DNA from: Streptosporangium pseudovulgare
GTDB lineage: Bacteria; Actinomycetota; Actinomycetes; Streptosporangiales; Streptosporangiaceae
DNA length: 64,000 bases
Direction: 5' to 3'
NCBI RefSeq assembly: GCF_014648055.1
Contig: NZ_BMQJ01000016.1
Coordinates: 1 to 64,000, forward strand
Below, one piece after another: positions 43,266-51,555 of this stretch. The notes under the pieces are model-generated. The model searched no databases, was not told the origin of the DNA, and saw only the letters and a list, made by a program, of their open reading frames with translations. Each line of letters starts with the position of its first letter. The first letter of the stretch is position 1. The translations under genes were made by a program, and so were the position numbers.

Positions 43266-43877
43266 TCAACGGCGCACTTTGAACCTCAGGTGCAGCACCC
43301 CCTCGCCCTGGATGACCACGTGGGGGTCCTCCAGCAGACGTCGCCCGTCGATGCCGCCGAAGTAGCGTTTGCCCGACCCGAACACCACCGGCACCACGTC
43401 CATCGCCACCTCGTCCACGAGGCCGGCCGCCAGGATCTGGCCTCCCGCCTCGCCGGCGTTCACCGCGACGGTCCGCTCCCCGGCGAGTTCCCGGGCCTTG
43501 CCGATCGCAGCCGTCACGTCATCGACGAAGTGGTACGACGCCTCGGGGTGCCAGCCCTCGGGCTTGGGCCGGTGGGACACCACGACCACGTGGTCGCCCG
43601 CGGGCGGCTGCGCCTCCCAGCCGTTCACCAGGTCGAACAGCCGGCGGCCCATCACGATCGTGCCGATCGTCTCCCACGTCGACCGGACGTACTCCGCCGA
43701 CGCACGTGAGACCTTGATGCGGCCTCCGGCTCCGGAATGGTCGTACTGCCCGTCGCCGCCTTCGGTGATCGGGATGTCGCCGTTGAAGTACCAGTCGTGG
43801 AGCGGCCCGACGTCGTCGTTCCCGTCGGCGATGAAGCCGTCCACCGACACCACGCTGTGCATGATCACTGTGCCCAC
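43266..43877 (-). CDS. Dihydrofolate reductase family protein (RibD C-terminal type)
   Basis: The 203-aa protein has the DHFR/RibD reductase fold: SVVSVDGFIADGNDDVGPLH at the N-terminus, TIVMGRRLFDLVNGW, VVVSHRP and a C-terminal GSGKRYFGG ... LHLRFKV. It would be an NAD(P)H-dependent reductase of unknown substrate. The catalytic acid of true DHFR is not conserved in this subgroup, so it is not a folate enzyme by default. GTG 43877 is the longest start; ATG 43862 (MHSVVSVDGF) is also plausible. It stands downstream of nothing obvious on the same strand within 70 bp except the AraC regulator region. Confidence 0.85.
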   Translation of the reverse strand: MGTVIMHSVVSVDGFIADGNDDVGPLHDWYFNGDIPITEGGDGQYDHSGAGGRIKVSRASAEYVRSTWETIGTIVMGRRLFDLVNGWEAQPPAGDHVVVVSHRPKPEGWHPEASYHFVDDVTAAIGKARELAGERTVAVNAGEAGGQILAAGLVDEVAMDVVPVVFGSGKRYFGGIDGRRLLEDPHVVIQGEGVLHLRFKVRR

Positions 43878-43950
43878 AGGTTCTCCCGAAGTCCCTCGCG
43901 TATCCGCCCCCGATCCTGCCGCCCTCGGGAGCGGGTGGGCTTGTAAAAAA

Positions 43951-44793
43951 TCAATCGACGGGCATCGGGCCGCTGTCCGGCGGGAACCCCCGCTCGGCGG
44001 GGAACCGGCGGCGCAGGGCCAGGTAATCCGTCGGGGTGTGGCCGGTGAAGTCCTTGAACTCCCTGCCGAAGTGGGCCTGGTCGAAGTAGCCCGCCGTCTG
44101 GGCGAGCCGTGACCAGTCGACCGGACGCAGGGCGTCCACGGACACGATCAGCCGCGCGAAACGATAGATCCGCGCCACCCGCTTCGGGGTGACCCCGACA
44201 TGGGACTTGAACTGCGTGGCCAGGTGATTGCCGCTCACCCCGGCGGCATCGGTCAGCGCACCGATCGGGATCGCGCCGTGGGAGGTCTCCAAACGCCTGC
44301 CCGTGTGCTGGACCAGGTCGAGGCCGTGCGACGGCGCCTCGGCGAGTCGCGATCGCAGCTCCTCCTCCACCACCCGCAGTCTCCCGGTGGCCGACGCGAT
44401 GCCGTCGACCTGGTTGCGGATCCGGTCCAGGGACCGTTGCCAGACGGCGTCGACCGGCACCCACCGGTTCCGCAGCTCGGCCGCCGGCATGCCGGTGAAC
44501 GGCGAGAGCCCCCAGGGCTTGAAGTGCACCCCGACGAGCCGCACCGGTGTGGGGTACTCGAAGAGGAAACGCCTGGTCCACACACCCATGAACCACCCGT
44601 CGGTGAGCACCGCCGGCGGCACCGAAGGGTCGGAGTCCCACAGGCGGACGGGTCCGCCCAGGTTGACGAACAGGTGTGCCGACGGCATCGGCGGGACGTT
44701 CATCCGGCGGTGGCGCGGCGTCCCGGTCAGGCAGTAGATGTCGTCGATGAACCGGTCGAGCGGCGGCGCGGGCACCCGGACGACGTATTCCAT
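43951..44793 (-). CDS. AraC-family transcriptional regulator
   Basis: The 280-aa protein has an N-terminal effector/dimerisation domain (about 1-150, with SAHLFVNLGGPVRL and GVHFKPWGLSPF) and a C-terminal pair of helix-turn-helix motifs, IGALTDAAGVSGNHLATQFK and WSRLAQTAGYFDQAHFGREF, ending in the family FTGHTPTDYL. The DUF6597-like N-terminus is found in many actinomycete AraC regulators next to small enzymes. ATG 44793 is chosen. Its stop is 73 bp upstream of the DHFR-like gene start on the same strand, so that gene may be co-transcribed. Confidence 0.9.
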   Translation of the reverse strand: MEYVVRVPAPPLDRFIDDIYCLTGTPRHRRMNVPPMPSAHLFVNLGGPVRLWDSDPSVPPAVLTDGWFMGVWTRRFLFEYPTPVRLVGVHFKPWGLSPFTGMPAAELRNRWVPVDAVWQRSLDRIRNQVDGIASATGRLRVVEEELRSRLAEAPSHGLDLVQHTGRRLETSHGAIPIGALTDAAGVSGNHLATQFKSHVGVTPKRVARIYRFARLIVSVDALRPVDWSRLAQTAGYFDQAHFGREFKDFTGHTPTDYLALRRRFPAERGFPPDSGPMPVD

Positions 44794-44883
44794 GGAGTCA
44801 GTGTGGCCGAGGAGAGCGCAGCCCGGGGTCCATGCGCCGCGGGAAGGGGATGGGCGGTCCGCGGAAGGCGACGGCTCTCAGGA

Positions 44884-45852
44884 TCACATTCCGTAGCGGG
44901 CGGCGACCGCGGCGGCGCGGTCGCGCAGGGAGTCACGCAACCACTGTGGGGCCAGGGCCTCCGCGTTCGTGCTGAGCTGCCACAGCGCCCATTCGGCGTG
45001 TCTCGCGTCCTGGAAGGTCACCTCCAGCCGCAGCCGGCCGTCGGAGTCGGGTTCCTCGGCGAGAACGGCCAGCGCGGTTCCCACCAGGTCCTCCCGCCGC
45101 GCCGGGTCCATCCGTACCAGCACGGTGACCTGGTCGCCGCCGGCCCGGAACCGTGTGCTGCGCTCCTGCCAGGCCCGCTCCAGATCGACCCGGTCCGGCC
45201 GCTGTGCGGGTTCGGCGAGTTCCTCGGCGGACAGGATCCGGGACAACCGGTAGGTGCGGTCCTCGCCGGACCTCGTGGCCAGCAGGTAGCCCCGGTCGCG
45301 TATGGTGACCAGGCCTATCGGGTCCACCGTGCGCCACTTCGGGGTCCGGTCCACAGCCGCGTAGTGGATCCGCAGCCTGTGTCCGGCGAACACCGCGCGC
45401 AGGACCTCGGCCGCCACGGCGTCGGGTACCTCCTCGGCGGCCAGCCGACGCGAGAGCAGGTCGGTCTCCGGGTCGACGAGCAGCCGCTCGGCCGCGCCGG
45501 CCGCGGTGTCCCGATAGCTTTCGGGCAGCGCGTCGACCACCTTGAGCATCGCCGAAGCGAGCGCCGAGCCGAGGCCGAATGCCTGCGCGCCGCGCCGCGA
45601 TCCGGCGACCAGCAGGGCAAGCGCCTCGTCGGGGTTCAGTCCGGTGAGTTCGGTCCGGAAACCGGGCAGCAACGCGAAACCGCCGTGCCGGCCGCGTTCG
45701 GCGTAGACCGGGACACCGGCCGCGGACAGCGCCTCGATGTCGCGCAGCACCGTGCGGGTGGACACCTCCAGCTCGCGGGCCAGCGTGGCCGCGGACAGCC
45801 GGCCGTGCTGCCGCAGCAGCAACACCAGGGAGACCAGCCGGTCGGCGCGCAT
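44884..45852 (-). CDS. WYL-domain transcriptional regulator (YafY/PafC-like)
   Basis: The 322-aa protein has a DeoR-like helix-turn-helix at the N-terminus (LSAATLARELEVSTRTVLRD), a WYL ligand-binding domain (about 140-220, with RIHYAAVDRTPKWRTVDPIG and GYLLATRS), and a C-terminal WCX extension. These regulators sense nucleic-acid or small-molecule ligands. ATG 45852 starts at MRADRLVSLVLLLRQHG, the family norm. It is divergent from the RidA gene (45985) with 132 bp between, so RidA is a likely target. Confidence 0.9.
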   Translation of the reverse strand: MRADRLVSLVLLLRQHGRLSAATLARELEVSTRTVLRDIEALSAAGVPVYAERGRHGGFALLPGFRTELTGLNPDEALALLVAGSRRGAQAFGLGSALASAMLKVVDALPESYRDTAAGAAERLLVDPETDLLSRRLAAEEVPDAVAAEVLRAVFAGHRLRIHYAAVDRTPKWRTVDPIGLVTIRDRGYLLATRSGEDRTYRLSRILSAEELAEPAQRPDRVDLERAWQERSTRFRAGGDQVTVLVRMDPARREDLVGTALAVLAEEPDSDGRLRLEVTFQDARHAEWALWQLSTNAEALAPQWLRDSLRDRAAAVAARYGM

Positions 45853-45984
45853 GCGAGGAATTTACCGAAATACACGACACAGGATGTCGTGATTCGTTGG
45901 CAGGCTCATCGACACGACCGAAAGACGGCGGCGACCGATCCGGTCGACGCATGTGATGAAGAATCGAATGGAGCTGATGTGGAG

Positions 45985-46380
45985 ATGGAGCGAACGGCGG
46001 TCAACCCGTGGGCATGGTCGGTGGAGCTGGGATACAACCAGGGTGAGATCGTCTCCGGGCACACCCGGACCCTGTACTGCGCCGGGCAGACCGCGATGAG
46101 CGGCGACGGCAGGCCCCAGCATGCCGATGACATGGCGGCGCAGCTGGCGCTGAGCCTCGACAACCTGGAGGCCGTGCTCGGCGAGGCCGACATGTCCCTC
46201 GCGAACCTCGTCAGGCTCAACGTCTACACCACCGACGTCGATCGGCTCTTCGAGCACTACGGCGTGCTGGCGTCGAGGTTGGGCGCCGCCGGGGTGGCAC
46301 CGTCCACCACGATGCTCGGGGTGACACGGCTGGCGATCCCCAGCCTGATGGTCGAGCTTGAGGGGACCGCCGTCGCGTGA
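45985..46380 (+). CDS. RidA-family protein
   Basis: The 131-aa protein has the RidA/YjgF/UK114 fold: NPWAWSVELGYNQGEIVSGH, TLYCAGQTAMSGDG, DNLEAVLGEADMSLANLVRL and a C-terminal GVTRLAIPSLMVELEGTAVA. The Arg that binds the substrate carboxylate in canonical RidA would lie in the TRLAIPSLMVE segment, where an R is present slightly early, so deaminase activity is not assured. ATG 45985 or GTG 45979 may start it. It is divergent from the WYL regulator. Confidence 0.87.
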   Translation: MERTAVNPWAWSVELGYNQGEIVSGHTRTLYCAGQTAMSGDGRPQHADDMAAQLALSLDNLEAVLGEADMSLANLVRLNVYTTDVDRLFEHYGVLASRLGAAGVAPSTTMLGVTRLAIPSLMVELEGTAVA

Positions 46381-46604
46381 TGCGGCCGGCCTGTGCGGGC
46401 TCGGGCCACGACCACCCCGCACAGGCTCACCGCGAAATCCGCCATTGACCCGCTCGGGGGCGCCGGTGTCTGGACTGAGGAACGCAGTCGCGGAGCGACG
46501 GAGTGACGAGGGAAGACACCGGGCTCAAGCCCCCGAGCCGCGACGCGCAGCGTCGCCATGAGCACAACCCCGAGCCGCGACGCGCAGCGTCGCAATGAAC
46601 ACAA
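46381..46604. repeat. 37-bp tandem repeat and inverted repeats after response-regulator gene
   Basis: Two adjacent 37-bp copies (CCCCGAGCCGCGACGCGCAG at their start) occupy 46531-46567 and 46568-46604 with two differences; the second ends exactly at the stop codon of the minus-strand response regulator. Each contains GCGACGC-GCA-GCGTCGC, a perfect seven-base stem. Further left, CCGGTGTCT near 46465 pairs with AGACACCGG near 46520. The set probably acts as a bidirectional terminator between convergent RidA and regulator genes. Confidence 0.6.
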
Positions 46605-47249
46605 TCAGCCCTGGAGATAGCGCAGGACGGCCAGCACCCGGCGGTGGTCGCCGTCGGACGGCGACAGGCCGAGCTTCGTGAAGATCTGCGCCACGTGCTT
46701 CTCCACCGAGCCGTACGACAGGAACAGCGCGGCGGCGATGGCGTTGTTGGACCGCCCCTCGGCCATGAGGGAGAGCACCTCGCGCTCCCGGGGGGTGAGC
46801 GCGGCCAGCGCCTCGGCGCGGTGGCCGGCACCCATGATCTGGGTGACGACCTCCGGGTCGAGGACGGTCTGCCCGGCCGCGATCCGGTCGAGGGCGGACA
46901 GGAAGTCCCCGACGTCGGCGACGCGTTCCTTCAGCAGGTAGCCCACCCCGTGGGCGCCGTCGGCGAGCAGCCGCGCGGCGTAGCGCGTCTCGATGTACTG
47001 GGAGAACACCAGCACGCCCAGACCCGGATGGGCGCGGCGGATCCGGAGCGCGGCCCGCAGCCCCTCGTCGGTGTGGGAGGGCGGCATGCGCACGTCCACC
47101 ACGGCGACGTCGGGCCGGTGCTCGGCCACGGCCGCCTCCAGCGCCTCACCGTCGCCCACGGCCGCCGCCACCTCGTGACCCCGGGAGGTGAGCAGCATGC
47201 GCAGCCCGTCCCTGAGCACCGCGGCGTCCTCGGCTATCACGATGCGCAC
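46605..47249 (-). CDS. NarL/LuxR-family response regulator
   Basis: The 214-aa protein has a receiver domain (phosphoacceptor D52 in VVDVRMPP, acidic pocket E7-D8, conserved K in LLKERV) and a C-terminal LuxR helix-turn-helix (LTPREREVLSLMAEGRSNNA, then SVEKHVAQIFTKL). GTG 47249 starts MRIVIAED. It follows the histidine kinase gene by 15 bases on the same strand, so the two form a two-component system. Targets are unknown; the TAP-like hydrolase gene divergent from the kinase is a candidate. Confidence 0.93.
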   Translation of the reverse strand: MRIVIAEDAAVLRDGLRMLLTSRGHEVAAAVGDGEALEAAVAEHRPDVAVVDVRMPPSHTDEGLRAALRIRRAHPGLGVLVFSQYIETRYAARLLADGAHGVGYLLKERVADVGDFLSALDRIAAGQTVLDPEVVTQIMGAGHRAEALAALTPREREVLSLMAEGRSNNAIAAALFLSYGSVEKHVAQIFTKLGLSPSDGDHRRVLAVLRYLQG

Positions 47250-47264
47250 GGGCTCGTTCTCCGT

Positions 47265-48527
47265 TCAGACGTGCAGGGGAAGCTCGACGGTGACCACCGT
47301 AGGCCCTCCCGGCGGGCTGTGGACGTCGATCGTCCCGTCCACCGGCGCCACCCGGCCGGCCAGGCCCCGCAGCCCGGATCCGGCGTCCATCGCCGCGCCG
47401 CCGTCGCCGTCGTCGCGCACGAGCAGGGTCAGCAGGCCGTCCGACGCCCGCACGCCGAGTACGGCGCGGCGGGCGCCGCTGTGTTTGGCCACGTTGGCGA
47501 GTAGTTCCGCGGCGCAGAAGTAGGCGATGGCCTCGATCGCCGGGGCGGGCCGCTCGGGCAGGTCGGCGTCGAACCGGACGGGGACCGGGCTGCGCGCGGC
47601 GAGCGTGGTCAGGGCGGTCTCCAGCCCTTCGCCGAGCGCGGGCGGATGGATGCCGCGGATCAGGTCGCGCAGCTCGACCAGGGTCTCCTTGGCGTCGCGG
47701 TGCGCGTCCTCGACGAGAGTGCGGGCGCGGGCCGGCCGCTCCGGCCGGTCGGCGTGCTCCAACTCCTCCAGGGCCATGCCCAGTCTCATGGCCAGCGTGA
47801 CCAGCCGCGCGGCCGTGCCGTCGTGCAGGTCGCGTTCGATGCGGCGCAGCTCGGTGGCCGCGCCGTCCACCGCCATCGCCCGGGCCCGCTCCAGCCTCCG
47901 GGTCCTGGTCTCGCCCGGAGGCGGGCCCAGCAGCGTCCGGGCGAGCAGCCGCTCGGGGGCCAGCGCGAGATGGACGCCCCACGGCGCCGCCAGCAGCAGC
48001 ACCGCCCCGACGGCGCTCGTCGGCACCGCGCCCGGCCAACCGTACGAGGAGAGGACCGGCAGGGCGGCGGAGCGCCACCACAGGGGACAGCCGAGCAGGG
48101 CCAGGCCGCCTCCCCAGAGCCCGGCGGCGACGGCGAAGGCCAGGACGGCCGCCGGCAGCCGGACCAGGCCGTGGATGACGGCGCGCCATCCCGGCAGGTC
48201 ACTGAGTGCCGCCACGAGCCGGTCCGCCAGGCCCGGACCGGAACGGAACGGGGCGGGATCGGCCACCCGCACCCCGGCCAGCGCGCGCGCCAGCCGCCGG
48301 TTGGCCGCGCCGAGACCTCTGGCCGCCGGGACGCCCAGCGCCAGCAGCGGCAGGCCGACGACACCGGCCGACGACACGACGCTCAGCGCCACCACGACGG
48401 CGTAGACCAGGCCGATCACGGCCATCAGCGGCGTCACCAGCGCGTAGATGAGCTCGCGCCACGCCCGCGCCCACACCGGATCCGCGCCCGTCGCGCGCCG
48501 CGGCCCGTTTCCCGCCTGACTCTCCAT
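47265..48527 (-). CDS. Two-component sensor histidine kinase (HisKA_3 type)
   Basis: The 420-aa protein has four to six hydrophobic segments in its first 200 residues, the phosphoacceptor motif IERDLHDGTAARLV (His near residue 230) and a HATPase_c domain with AELLANVAKHSGA and DDGDGGA. Sensor part is membrane-embedded with no large extracytoplasmic domain, as in many actinomycete NarX-like kinases that sense membrane or cell-envelope state. ATG 48527 follows GAGGAGG by four to five bases. It is upstream of its cognate regulator, and divergent at 172 bp from the second TAP-like hydrolase. Confidence 0.9.
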   Translation of the reverse strand: MESQAGNGPRRATGADPVWARAWRELIYALVTPLMAVIGLVYAVVVALSVVSSAGVVGLPLLALGVPAARGLGAANRRLARALAGVRVADPAPFRSGPGLADRLVAALSDLPGWRAVIHGLVRLPAAVLAFAVAAGLWGGGLALLGCPLWWRSAALPVLSSYGWPGAVPTSAVGAVLLLAAPWGVHLALAPERLLARTLLGPPPGETRTRRLERARAMAVDGAATELRRIERDLHDGTAARLVTLAMRLGMALEELEHADRPERPARARTLVEDAHRDAKETLVELRDLIRGIHPPALGEGLETALTTLAARSPVPVRFDADLPERPAPAIEAIAYFCAAELLANVAKHSGARRAVLGVRASDGLLTLLVRDDGDGGAAMDAGSGLRGLAGRVAPVDGTIDVHSPPGGPTVVTVELPLHV

Positions 48528-48699
48528 GCCCCTCCTCACCCCGCGGCGCCGCCGGCGGCTCTTTTCCGGCGGCGTCGTCGTAAAGCCTGGCGGACGCGCG
48601 GGTGCGGGCCCAGCCGGACGGCACCCGGGGGACATCCCGAACCCGGTACGGAGGACATCCCCGTGGCGGACGCCCGCCCGGCCCGGCCACGGTGGAGCC

Positions 48700-50166
48700 A
48701 TGACGACGACGAAGCGACGACATTCTCTCGGCAGGACCGGATGGCTGGTCATCGGCATGGCCGCGGCGGCGTTGGCGGGGATGACCCCGGCGGCGTCGGC
48801 CGCCCGGGACGATCGGCCGGTGTGGGGCGACTGCGCCGGGAAGGACGCGCCCGCGGACATGCGGTGCGCCGCGATCGAGGTGCCGGTGGACTGGTCCCGG
48901 CCGGACGGGCCGAAGATCACGCTGAAGCTGGCCCGGCTGGCGACCACCGAGCCCCGGCACCGGATCGGCAGCGTCCTGGGCGTCCCCGGCGGCCCCGGCA
49001 ACAGCGGGATCGACGACCTGAAGCGCGCCGCCGCCGACCTCACCGACCTGCGGCGCAGGTTCGACATCGTCGCCTACGCCCCCAGGGTCACCGTGTGGCT
49101 CGGTCAGATGCCGCCGGTCTGCAGGCAACCCGGGACGACGCTGCGCGAGCCCCGCGACCGCAAGGATTACACCGCGCTGACCACGGCGATGACCAAGGCG
49201 TTCGAGGCGTGCCGGGACGCGGACCGCACCGGGCTGTTCGAGCACCTGGACTCCCTGTCGGTGGCCAGGGACATGGAGGCGATCCGCGAGGCCCTGGGGG
49301 AGGAGCGGCTGAGCTTCATGGCCAACTCCTACGGCGGGGCCCCCGCCGCCGCCTACGCCCGGCTGTTCCCCCGGCGCATCCGGGCCATGTACCTCGACGG
49401 CACGATCAACCTGGTGAACGGCTGGACCGACCAGGCACTGCGGTCATCTCCCGCCAGGGAGAAGGTGTTCGCCGGGTTCGTCCGCTGGTGCGCGGAGACC
49501 CCCGCCTGCGCGTTGCACGGGCAGGACGCCGGGAAGGTCTGGCGCCGGCTGATCCGCGACGCCGACCGCAGGCCGATCCCGGTCACCTCCGCGGAGTTCG
49601 GGAAGGGCGAGCTGACCGGATGGCGCCTGAAGAGCTTCGGCTTCACCGACCCCGGGCCGGGGAACTCCCGCTGGCTGGCCTTCGCTGAATCGGTGGACAA
49701 GGCCCGGCGCGGGGACGGGTCCGGCTTCGCCGACGTGGCCCTGGGCAACGCGCAGGTCTGGGCCATGCCCGGGGTGCCGGCGATGAGCTGCGGGGACGGC
49801 CGGGGATACGCCGGGTACACCGAGTTCCAGGCGTCCCTCCGGAAGGTGCGGAAGGCCTCGCCGAACTTCGGGGGGGCCGAGCTCGGCGGGCTGGGCTGCG
49901 CCGGGTGGCCGCTGCCGGTGGCCAACCCGTCCCGCCCGCTGCCGGTGCGCGGCCTGCCGCCGTTCCTGGGGGCCGGCAGCACGTGGGGCGACTACGCGTG
50001 GACGGAGAGCTTCACCCGGCTGGTGCCGGGGTCGGTCACCGTCGCCTACGACGGGCCCGGTCACGCCCTCTACCTGTCGGGGAAGAAGTGCCCGATCCGG
50101 CACGCCACCCGGTATCTGACCGACCTGACGCTGCCCGCGCCGGGCACGGTCTGCCCGGCCGAGTGA
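48700..50166 (+). CDS. Secreted TAP-like alpha/beta hydrolase, copy 2
   Basis: The 488-aa protein is a close paralogue of 12332-13801: the two align without gaps through at least residue 213, with the same MTTTK start, signal segment, VPGGPGNSG oxyanion loop, nucleophile Ser210 in FMANSYGG and C-terminal YDGPGHALYLSGKKCP. It shares the atypical loop (here YAPRVTVW) in place of DxRGxGxS. GGTGGAG lies just before ATG 48700. Export is likely from the hydrophobic stretch at 14-30. Divergent placement next to a sensor kinase suggests that system may regulate it. It ends one base from the convergent SDR gene. Confidence 0.87.
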   Translation: MTTTKRRHSLGRTGWLVIGMAAAALAGMTPAASAARDDRPVWGDCAGKDAPADMRCAAIEVPVDWSRPDGPKITLKLARLATTEPRHRIGSVLGVPGGPGNSGIDDLKRAAADLTDLRRRFDIVAYAPRVTVWLGQMPPVCRQPGTTLREPRDRKDYTALTTAMTKAFEACRDADRTGLFEHLDSLSVARDMEAIREALGEERLSFMANSYGGAPAAAYARLFPRRIRAMYLDGTINLVNGWTDQALRSSPAREKVFAGFVRWCAETPACALHGQDAGKVWRRLIRDADRRPIPVTSAEFGKGELTGWRLKSFGFTDPGPGNSRWLAFAESVDKARRGDGSGFADVALGNAQVWAMPGVPAMSCGDGRGYAGYTEFQASLRKVRKASPNFGGAELGGLGCAGWPLPVANPSRPLPVRGLPPFLGAGSTWGDYAWTESFTRLVPGSVTVAYDGPGHALYLSGKKCPIRHATRYLTDLTLPAPGTVCPAE

Positions 50167-50167
50167 C

Positions 50168-50911
50168 TCAGCCCAGGCCGCCGGTGGCGCGGATGTTCTG
50201 GCCGGTGACCCAGCGGCCGTCCGGGCCCGCGAGGAACGCGATCACGTCGGCCACGTCGGACGGCTGCCCGAGCCGGCCGAGCGGGGTGATCCTGGCGGCC
50301 ATCTCGAGGTTCTCGGCGGAGTTGGTGGCCCGCAGCAGGTCGGTGTCGGTGGCGCCGGGGGAGACGGTGTTCACGGTGATGCCGCGCCTGCCGAGCTCCT
50401 GCGCCGCCGCGGCGGTCAGCTGCTCCAGCGCGCCCTTGCCGGCGATGTAGAGGGCCAGGCCCGGGGCGGGGCGCACGGTGTTGAGGGTGGAGACGTTGAC
50501 GATGCGCCCGCCGTCGCGCATCCGCCGGGCCGCGTACCGGATGGTCATGAACGCCGACCTGACGTTGACGGCCATGGCCCGGTCGAACAGCTCGTCCGTG
50601 GTCTCGGCGATGGGGGTCGGGGTGAAGCTCAGCACGGCGTTGTTCACCAGGATGTCCAGGCCGCCGAACTCCTTCGCGGCGGTCTCCATCAGGCGTTCGG
50701 CGGCGTCCGGCTCGGCGAGGTCCAGCCGGACGCCGCGGGCGGCGCCGCCCGCCTCCGCCACCGCCCGCTCGACCTCGGCGGCGGCGTCGGCGCTGCTGGC
50801 GTAGTTGAACACGACCCCCGCGCCGTCCCGGGCGAAGCGCTCCACCACGGCCCGGCCGATGCCCCGCGACCCCCCGGTGACGACGGCGACCTTGCCCTTC
50901 AGCGGTGTCAT
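50168..50911 (-). CDS. SDR-family oxidoreductase
   Basis: The 247-aa classical short-chain dehydrogenase has the cofactor motif GGSRGIG (13-19), NNA (90-92), and the catalytic triad S141, Y155 and K159 (YIAGK). NADP preference is suggested by the Asn-Tyr-Ala end of the second strand rather than Asp. The C-terminus GRWVTGQNIRATGG is typical of 3-oxoacyl-ACP reductase-like members. ATG 50911 is used. Substrate not known; it stands alone, convergent with the TAP-like gene. Confidence 0.92.
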   Translation of the reverse strand: MTPLKGKVAVVTGGSRGIGRAVVERFARDGAGVVFNYASSADAAAEVERAVAEAGGAARGVRLDLAEPDAAERLMETAAKEFGGLDILVNNAVLSFTPTPIAETTDELFDRAMAVNVRSAFMTIRYAARRMRDGGRIVNVSTLNTVRPAPGLALYIAGKGALEQLTAAAAQELGRRGITVNTVSPGATDTDLLRATNSAENLEMAARITPLGRLGQPSDVADVIAFLAGPDGRWVTGQNIRATGGLG

Positions 50912-51228
50912 CGGGAACCTCCCACGATCATCGGTTGCTTCGTCACCACCGAATCTACGGCCGTCCGTGATCGCCGGCGAGGCACCGCGTGGCGCGTGGC
51001 GCGAGGGCGGCGGCCGCACTCCGGACTGCTCCGCCGTACAGTGTCGGCTTTTAATAAAATTTCCGGTTATTTCGTTTATTATCTCACATTTGGTGATTCA
51101 GGAAATTCCATGAGAGCGGGCCGGAAAAAATCGGTGAAACGCCGAACGCCGGGAGTCCGGCGGTCATCTAAAAGGCCGTGGAGCGGAAGGGAGAATCTCT
51201 TCCGCGAATTCCCGAGAAAGGACCGCGA
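50912..51228 (+). promoter_or_regulatory. AT-rich promoter island upstream of secreted small protein
   Basis: From 51045 to 51115 the G+C content falls sharply (TTTTAATAAAATTTCCGG, then TTATTTCGTTTATTATCTC), unlike the rest of the window. CGCCGG-GAGT-CCGGCG near 51147-51162 is a six-pair hairpin in the 5' leader. A basic 40-codon ORF from ATG 51110 ends in an ATGA overlap with the next gene, but its codon use is not coding-like. Confidence 0.45.
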
Positions 51229-51555
51229 ATGACTCACCGGAGGATTCGCAACGGCGCACTGGCCCTGTCCGCGGCGGGGCTGCTGACCGTCGCCGCCGCA
51301 GGCCAGGCCGGTGCCAGCGCCGCCGCGCCCACGTCCGCCCCGGCGCGCGCCGCGAACTGCGTGCACGTCAGCCACTCGTCCGGCTACGTCACCCAGACCG
51401 TGAAGGTCACCAACAACTGCGCCTCCACCGTCTCCTTCTCCGTCCGGCGGGTCGGGCCCGACAGCCCCTGCTTCATCGTCGGCCCGAACCGCTGGCGGTC
51501 GTACAAGTGGGGCAACGGGCTGAACTACCAGGGCATCAGGTGGAACTGCTCCTGA
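51229..51555 (+). CDS. Small secreted four-cysteine protein (tendamistat-like spacing)
   Basis: The 108-aa precursor has a signal peptide (GALALSAAGLLTVAAAG, cleavage about residue 28-32) and a mature domain of about 70 residues with four cysteines: NCVHVSHSSGY, VTNNCASTVSFSV, DSPCFIVGP and IRWNC. Cys intervals of 20, 17 and 26 are close to those of Streptomyces alpha-amylase inhibitors of the tendamistat family (16, 18, 28), which have two disulphides and a beta sandwich; that is a pattern match, not a proven homology. AAAGGA precedes ATG 51229. Its 3' end overlaps the convergent antiporter gene by 20 bases. Confidence 0.72.
   Translation: MTHRRIRNGALALSAAGLLTVAAAGQAGASAAAPTSAPARAANCVHVSHSSGYVTQTVKVTNNCASTVSFSVRRVGPDSPCFIVGPNRWRSYKWGNGLNYQGIRWNCS

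Noticed and set aside
51110..51232. A 40-codon basic ORF ending in an ATGA overlap with the secreted-protein gene
   Set aside because: Third-position GC is low and the peptide has no recognisable features; it is more likely 5' leader sequence.
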